From Haloactinomyces albus (GTDB lineage: Bacteria; Actinomycetota; Actinomycetes; Mycobacteriales; Pseudonocardiaceae), in contig NZ_JAVDXW010000001.1 in the NCBI RefSeq assembly GCF_031458135.1, positions 2,232,001 through 2,296,000 on the forward strand: a stretch of 64,000 bases of DNA, in the 5' to 3' direction. A program made the translations under genes and the position numbers. The notes under the pieces were generated by a model. It did no database searches. It was not told the origin of the DNA and saw only the letters and a list, made by a program, of their open reading frames with translations. This document shows, one piece after another, positions 60,132-64,000 of the stretch. Within the stretch, counting starts at the first letter, position 1. Every line of letters begins with the position of its first letter.

Positions 60132-61736
60132 ATGAACCAACAGGACGAGCAGGCGCGGGCCCACACCCAGGTCTTGGTGGTCGGGGCCGGGCCGGTCGGG
60201 GCCGTCACCGCCCTTGAGCTGGCCCGGCACGGAATTCACAGCATCCTCGTGGACCGCTCCCCCTTTCCCTCCCGGCATCCGAAGATGGACTACATCAACG
60301 GCCGGAGCATGGAACTGCTGCGCAGACTGGATCTCACCGCGGAGATACGCACGGGCGGGGTCGGCCCCGACCACCCCTTCAACTTCGTCTGGACCCGCGA
60401 CTTCGACGAGCAACCGATCTCGGTGTGGAATTACTCCTCGGTGACCGAGCTGAACAGGCGTATCGAGGAGAGCAACGACGGCTCCATGCCATTGGAGGCC
60501 CACCAAAGATTGCAGGGTTCCCTCCTGGAGCAGATGCTGCGACGCCGTGTCCGGGAATGCGGTCTGGTCGACTTCCGCGAGGGTTGGTCCTTGCACGAGT
60601 TCGACCAGGACTCCTCGGGAATTCGTGCCAGGCTCGTCGATACCGAGCACCACACCGAGCACACCGTCAGCGCCCGCTACCTCGCGGCATGCGACGGGGC
60701 GAACAGCACAGTACGTGGGCAGCTCGGCATCCCCATGTCGCAGCTCGGACCGACCACGCAGCATCGCGACGTCTACTTCCGCAGCAGTGACCCCACCTTG
60801 CGCAAGCACGGCAGAGCATTTCTCACCATCGCAGCCGGTGGTCTCACCCTGGTCTCCCGGGACGAGCAGGACACCTGGACCGGAACGGTGCACCTCGCCG
60901 ACGAGACGACCCGCTCCGTGGAACCCCTGACGCTCATGCGCGAAAATCTCGGAGTGGACTTCCGGGTGGACGAGGTACTCAGCATCGTCGAGTGGGAAGG
61001 CAGGCTCGGGGTTTCCGACGCCTATCGCAGCGGTTCGGTATTCCTCGCCGGTGACGCCGCTCACCAGTTCTACCCGACCGGCGGGCACGGCGCGAACACC
61101 GGGATCGGCGACGCGGTCGATCTTGGCTGGAAGCTTTCCGCTTGCTTGCGAGGGTGGGGCGGACCGGCCCTGTTGGACAGCTACGAGGACGAACGACGCC
61201 CCGTCGCCCTGTTCAACCGCGAGATGTGCGCCAATCTGCTCGAAGTGTGGCTTCGCTTCCCGAGGCTGGTCGCCAACGGAGCCTCTCGCGAGCACATTCA
61301 GGGCTTCCTCGAGCACGAGACCTACCAGATGGACAACCTCGGCATCCACTTCGGTTACCGCTACGACTCGTCACCGGTGATCCGTCACGAAGCCGGCCCC
61401 GCACCGGCGTGGTCATGGGCACGGATCATCCCCACGACCTGGCCTGGCGGGCGCGCCCCCTCGATCCGGCTGGCGAACGGAACGCCGGTGTTCGACCTGT
61501 TCGGTACTGAATTCACGCTCTGCGACATGTCCGGAACGAAGGCGGGCAAGGACATGGTCGAGGTGGCCGAACAGCGCGGCGTCCCGATCAAGCATCTTAT
61601 CGTCGATGACGAAAATCTCCGTGCGCATTGGGAGCACGATCTCGTTCTCGTACGCCCGGACCAGCACGTGGCGTGGCGCGGCGATGTCGTTCCGGACGAC
61701 CGGAGTGCCCTGCTCGACCTGGTTCGCGGCTGCTGA
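60132..61736 (+). CDS. Group A FAD-dependent aromatic hydroxylase with thioredoxin-like C-terminus
   Basis: The 534-residue product has VLVVGAGPVGAVTALELARH (GxGxxG), LAACDGANSTVRGQLGI (DG motif) and VFLAGDAAHQFYPTGGHGAN (GD motif), and a C-terminal thioredoxin-fold domain (about 420-534) as in MhpA/PgaE-type phenol hydroxylases. Predicted to hydroxylate an aromatic ring of the product or precursor. It is transcribed alone, divergent from the assembly operon and convergent with the LuxR gene. ATG at 60132 follows GGAGGAG. Confidence 0.9.
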   Translation: MNQQDEQARAHTQVLVVGAGPVGAVTALELARHGIHSILVDRSPFPSRHPKMDYINGRSMELLRRLDLTAEIRTGGVGPDHPFNFVWTRDFDEQPISVWNYSSVTELNRRIEESNDGSMPLEAHQRLQGSLLEQMLRRRVRECGLVDFREGWSLHEFDQDSSGIRARLVDTEHHTEHTVSARYLAACDGANSTVRGQLGIPMSQLGPTTQHRDVYFRSSDPTLRKHGRAFLTIAAGGLTLVSRDEQDTWTGTVHLADETTRSVEPLTLMRENLGVDFRVDEVLSIVEWEGRLGVSDAYRSGSVFLAGDAAHQFYPTGGHGANTGIGDAVDLGWKLSACLRGWGGPALLDSYEDERRPVALFNREMCANLLEVWLRFPRLVANGASREHIQGFLEHETYQMDNLGIHFGYRYDSSPVIRHEAGPAPAWSWARIIPTTWPGGRAPSIRLANGTPVFDLFGTEFTLCDMSGTKAGKDMVEVAEQRGVPIKHLIVDDENLRAHWEHDLVLVRPDQHVAWRGDVVPDDRSALLDLVRGC

Positions 61737-61774
61737 GGCAGCACTCGCGCATACTCCTGTTGGACCATCCGCTG

Positions 61775-64000
61775 CTACCCATCCTCGGTGTTTGCGAGGA
61801 CTTGGCGGGTCAGCTCCACCCGGCTGGACACGCCGAGTTTGGTGAAGCTGTGCCGCAGGTGGCTATCCACCGTGTGCGGCGACAGGAACAAACGGGCGGC
61901 GACCTCGCGGTTGGTCAACCCGTCCGCGACCAGAAGCGCCACGCGAAGTTCCGATTCCGTCAAGCAGTTCCACCGCGAGGTACCGTGCAGAGCGGGCTTG
62001 CGCGGAATGTTCAGCTCGGTCAACCGCTCCTGGATGCGTGCGAGGTCCCGATGGGCACCGCTGATGCGCGCTATCTCGGAGGATTCCTCCAACAACTTGA
62101 CCGCGCCCTGCCGGTTTCCGGCATCGAACTCGGCTGCGGCCGTGTCCTCGAGGGCCAGTGCCAGACCGAGCCGACGCGGGCCGCGTCGGAAAGCAGCCAC
62201 CGCATCGCGCAGGGTGTTCAGATCCTGTTTTATCAGACCTTCCGCGTGCTTCGCCGCGCCCGCGAAGGAGCTCACCATCGGATTGCGGTCCGCCAGCGCC
62301 CGGCTGGTGTCCACCACGAGCTGTGCGCGTTTGCTGTCGCCCACCCGCTGGGCCAGGGACACGAGCGTCGCGCTCGCCCGCACGTCGAAGACCAGCAACA
62401 GCATCCGGTCGGGGAGACACCTGAAGATCTCGTCCAGGGTCCGCATCGCCGCTTCCGGTTTCCCGGCCGCGTCCTGCGCCAGGGCCATCGGCCACCCCAG
62501 GTCCTCCATCCCCCCTCCGATGCCATCGGTGACGAGTTTGCCCGCGCTGTCCAGATGTGCGTTGCCTGCCGCATCCTCGCCGCGCTGGATCGCGATGTAG
62601 GCCAGCAGCCCCAGCAACGGCACCATCAAGGCGTACGCGGCGAGCTGCTCGGCGAACCGGAGGCCGGCCTCGGCCTCCGCAGCCGCGTCGTCGAGCCGCC
62701 CGTTGGCGATGCGCAGGCGAGCCCGCTGGTAGTGCCACAGCGGCTGCGACCAAGCGGTACCCAACTCGCCGGCCTCCCGCTGCCCTATCTCGCACACCGC
62801 ATCGGCTTCGGCGAGGCGGTCCATCGCGCCGAGGGCCGGTGCCAGCCACAGCCGGGGGTGCCGGTGCCGGACGTCGGAGGTCGTCCGGTCGGCCACCTGG
62901 ACCGCCTCCCGCGCCAGTTCGACCGCATCCGCCAGTCTGCCCCTCGCGCGCAGCGTGACGGTACGCGCGACCATGCCGAAAACCATCGCCGCGAGGTCTC
63001 CCGCCGCCTCCGCGACTTCCTCGGCCTGTCGACTCGCGCTGTCGGCTCTGGCCAGATCATCGATGTAGAGCAATCCGTGCGCGTGGATCGCGAGCAACCG
63101 CGCACGGACGGCGTCGGGCACATCCGGGCGCGCGAGTGCCCGGCGGGTGTGCTCCACCACCTCGGCGTTGCGCCCGGCGTGTTTGAGGGCCTCCGCGAGC
63201 CCGAGCAGCAACCCCGATTCCGACTCGGCGGTCAGGCCGCCGCGTAATGTCCGCTTGGCGAGGTCCCGAGCCTCCCCGACCCGCCCCGCGCTGGCGAGCA
63301 GCCGTACCGCATCGGCGACCAGCTCCGGTCCGGCAGGATCCCGCTCGTCGAGCAGGTTGACCATGCGCAGGATGAGGTCGGCGGCACTGCTCGGTGCTCC
63401 TTCGGCCACCTTCTTGACCTCGTCCCGCATCGTCCCGACCATCTGGTGGTCGATGTGGCGTCCGCTCCGGACCAGGTGCTCCACGACCTCGATCGCGGAA
63501 CGCCCCTCCTCCCGCACGACATCGGCCGCCTCCCGGTGCAGTACCGACAGCACCGGGCCGGGCAACTCGTCGTAAACCGCCTCACGGATCAGATCGTGCC
63601 GGAACACCAGGTTCGATCCCTGGTCGACCAAAGTCCCGCCCTCGATCGCTTCCTTGACCGCGGACAGCAGGCCGACCGCCGAAAAGCCCATCAGACGTGC
63701 CGCCTCATGGGCGGTGAACGGCCGGCTGAGTACGGCTCCCGCTTCCAGTAGCTTGCGCGCGTCCTCGGAGAGTTCGCGCAGCCGAGCCCCCACCGCGCTC
63801 ACGAAATTCGCCGGGAGCGTGCCGCGGACGATCGTGGCCGTCCCGTCCGAAACGGCCAGTTGCCCCGCATCGGACAGCGTCGTCAATAACTCGCGCAGCA
63901 GGAAAGGATTGCCGCTGCAACGCGAGACCAGCGACAGCACCCCCGAATCGGGAATGGCCCCCAGCACGGTTTCACAGATCTGTGCGACGGCATCGTCATC
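61775..64000 (-). CDS. Large LuxR-family (LAL) transcriptional activator, N-terminus outside window
   Basis: The frame is open through the right edge, so the 741 visible residues lack the N-terminal ATPase (Walker A). They contain the end of the AAA/STAND part (VSRCSGNPFLLRELLTTLSD), a long TPR-like helical region rich in Ala/Glu/Arg and a C-terminal LuxR helix-turn-helix (LTESELRVALLVADGLTNRE, VAARLFLSPHTVDSHLRHSF). LAL regulators are about 900-1000 residues and usually activate the clusters in which they lie. It is the probable pathway activator. Confidence 0.93.
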   Translation of the reverse strand, partial: DDDAVAQICETVLGAIPDSGVLSLVSRCSGNPFLLRELLTTLSDAGQLAVSDGTATIVRGTLPANFVSAVGARLRELSEDARKLLEAGAVLSRPFTAHEAARLMGFSAVGLLSAVKEAIEGGTLVDQGSNLVFRHDLIREAVYDELPGPVLSVLHREAADVVREEGRSAIEVVEHLVRSGRHIDHQMVGTMRDEVKKVAEGAPSSAADLILRMVNLLDERDPAGPELVADAVRLLASAGRVGEARDLAKRTLRGGLTAESESGLLLGLAEALKHAGRNAEVVEHTRRALARPDVPDAVRARLLAIHAHGLLYIDDLARADSASRQAEEVAEAAGDLAAMVFGMVARTVTLRARGRLADAVELAREAVQVADRTTSDVRHRHPRLWLAPALGAMDRLAEADAVCEIGQREAGELGTAWSQPLWHYQRARLRIANGRLDDAAAEAEAGLRFAEQLAAYALMVPLLGLLAYIAIQRGEDAAGNAHLDSAGKLVTDGIGGGMEDLGWPMALAQDAAGKPEAAMRTLDEIFRCLPDRMLLLVFDVRASATLVSLAQRVGDSKRAQLVVDTSRALADRNPMVSSFAGAAKHAEGLIKQDLNTLRDAVAAFRRGPRRLGLALALEDTAAAEFDAGNRQGAVKLLEESSEIARISGAHRDLARIQERLTELNIPRKPALHGTSRWNCLTESELRVALLVADGLTNREVAARLFLSPHTVDSHLRHSFTKLGVSSRVELTRQVLANTEDG

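Noticed and set aside
59771-60208. Leftward frame of 145 codons in the gap before the aromatic hydroxylase
   Set aside because: It overlaps the hydroxylase start on the opposite strand and has no motif or ribosome-binding site.
1-64000. CRISPR array, rRNA operon, integrase or intact transposase
   Set aside because: No regularly spaced repeats, rRNA cores or DDE/tyrosine-recombinase motifs were found in any of the supported frames.

Overview
The window is GC-rich DNA from an actinomycete. The three-part module of an XRE regulator with a DUF5753-type tail, a DUF397 protein and a small membrane protein, together with a DUF6474-type protein and a TM0106-type nuclease, points to Pseudonocardiales (Saccharopolyspora/Actinopolyspora-like). 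A BCCT osmolyte carrier would fit a salt-tolerant host, but the genus is a guess. One tRNA (Gly-GCC) was found. No rRNA, CRISPR array or intact insertion sequence was seen.

Layout. 1-19 kb is mostly housekeeping: end of a PPOX protein, tRNA-Gly, dodecin, msrA, a membrane protein, a 1063-residue methyltransferase/double-glycosyltransferase, a secreted acidic protein with a sensor kinase and response regulator, gamma-glutamyltransferase, aldo/keto reductase, a TM0106-type nuclease, a DUF6474-type protein, a BCCT transporter, and a phosphotransferase next to an HTH/TPR-like regulator. 19-27 kb is accessory: two small overlapping-context genes, a 1119-residue protein whose C-terminal third belongs to the isocyanide synthase (PvcA/Dit1) family behind a HAD-phosphatase-like domain, a TetR regulator, a decayed peptidase fragment and two small genes. 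27.6-29.6 kb is the XRE/DUF397 module around a 22-bp palindrome. 29.6-35.3 kb is a CitAB-type two-component system divergent from tctCBA, a tripartite tricarboxylate transporter.

36.8 kb to the right edge is a secondary-metabolite cluster, possibly with the MFS exporter at 35.4 kb included. A leftward operon (class II DAHP synthase, PhzE-type ADIC synthase, PhzD-type isochorismatase, EntA-type dehydrogenase) encodes the chorismate route to 3-hydroxyanthranilate. Divergent from it, a rightward operon (aspartokinase, GriI-type aldolase, GriH-type cyclase) encodes the aspartate-semialdehyde route to 3-amino-4-hydroxybenzoate. Both products are o-aminophenol carboxylates. At 57.7-59.8 kb a PaaK-type acyl-activating ligase is translationally coupled to a small amidohydrolase, the pair known to assemble benzoxazoles in nataxazole/caboxamycin-type pathways. 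Tailoring genes include a flavin-dependent halogenase, an O-methyltransferase, two group A flavin monooxygenases, a BBE-type oxidoreductase, a CMD-fold protein and an allene-oxide-cyclase-like barrel protein. Regulation and transport come from a TetR, a large LuxR (LAL) protein cut by the window edge, a CPA2 antiporter and a DUF6069-type membrane protein.

Prediction: a chlorinated and probably O-methylated benzoxazole, or amide precursor, made from 3-hydroxyanthranilate and/or 3-amino-4-hydroxybenzoate. The co-existence of both precursor routes with one assembly pair is the most interesting observation, followed by the multidomain isocyanide-synthase-like protein. A motif CTKCACA-N2-GTGTG occurs twice in front of the TetR gene and once in front of the antiporter gene, suggesting a shared regulon.
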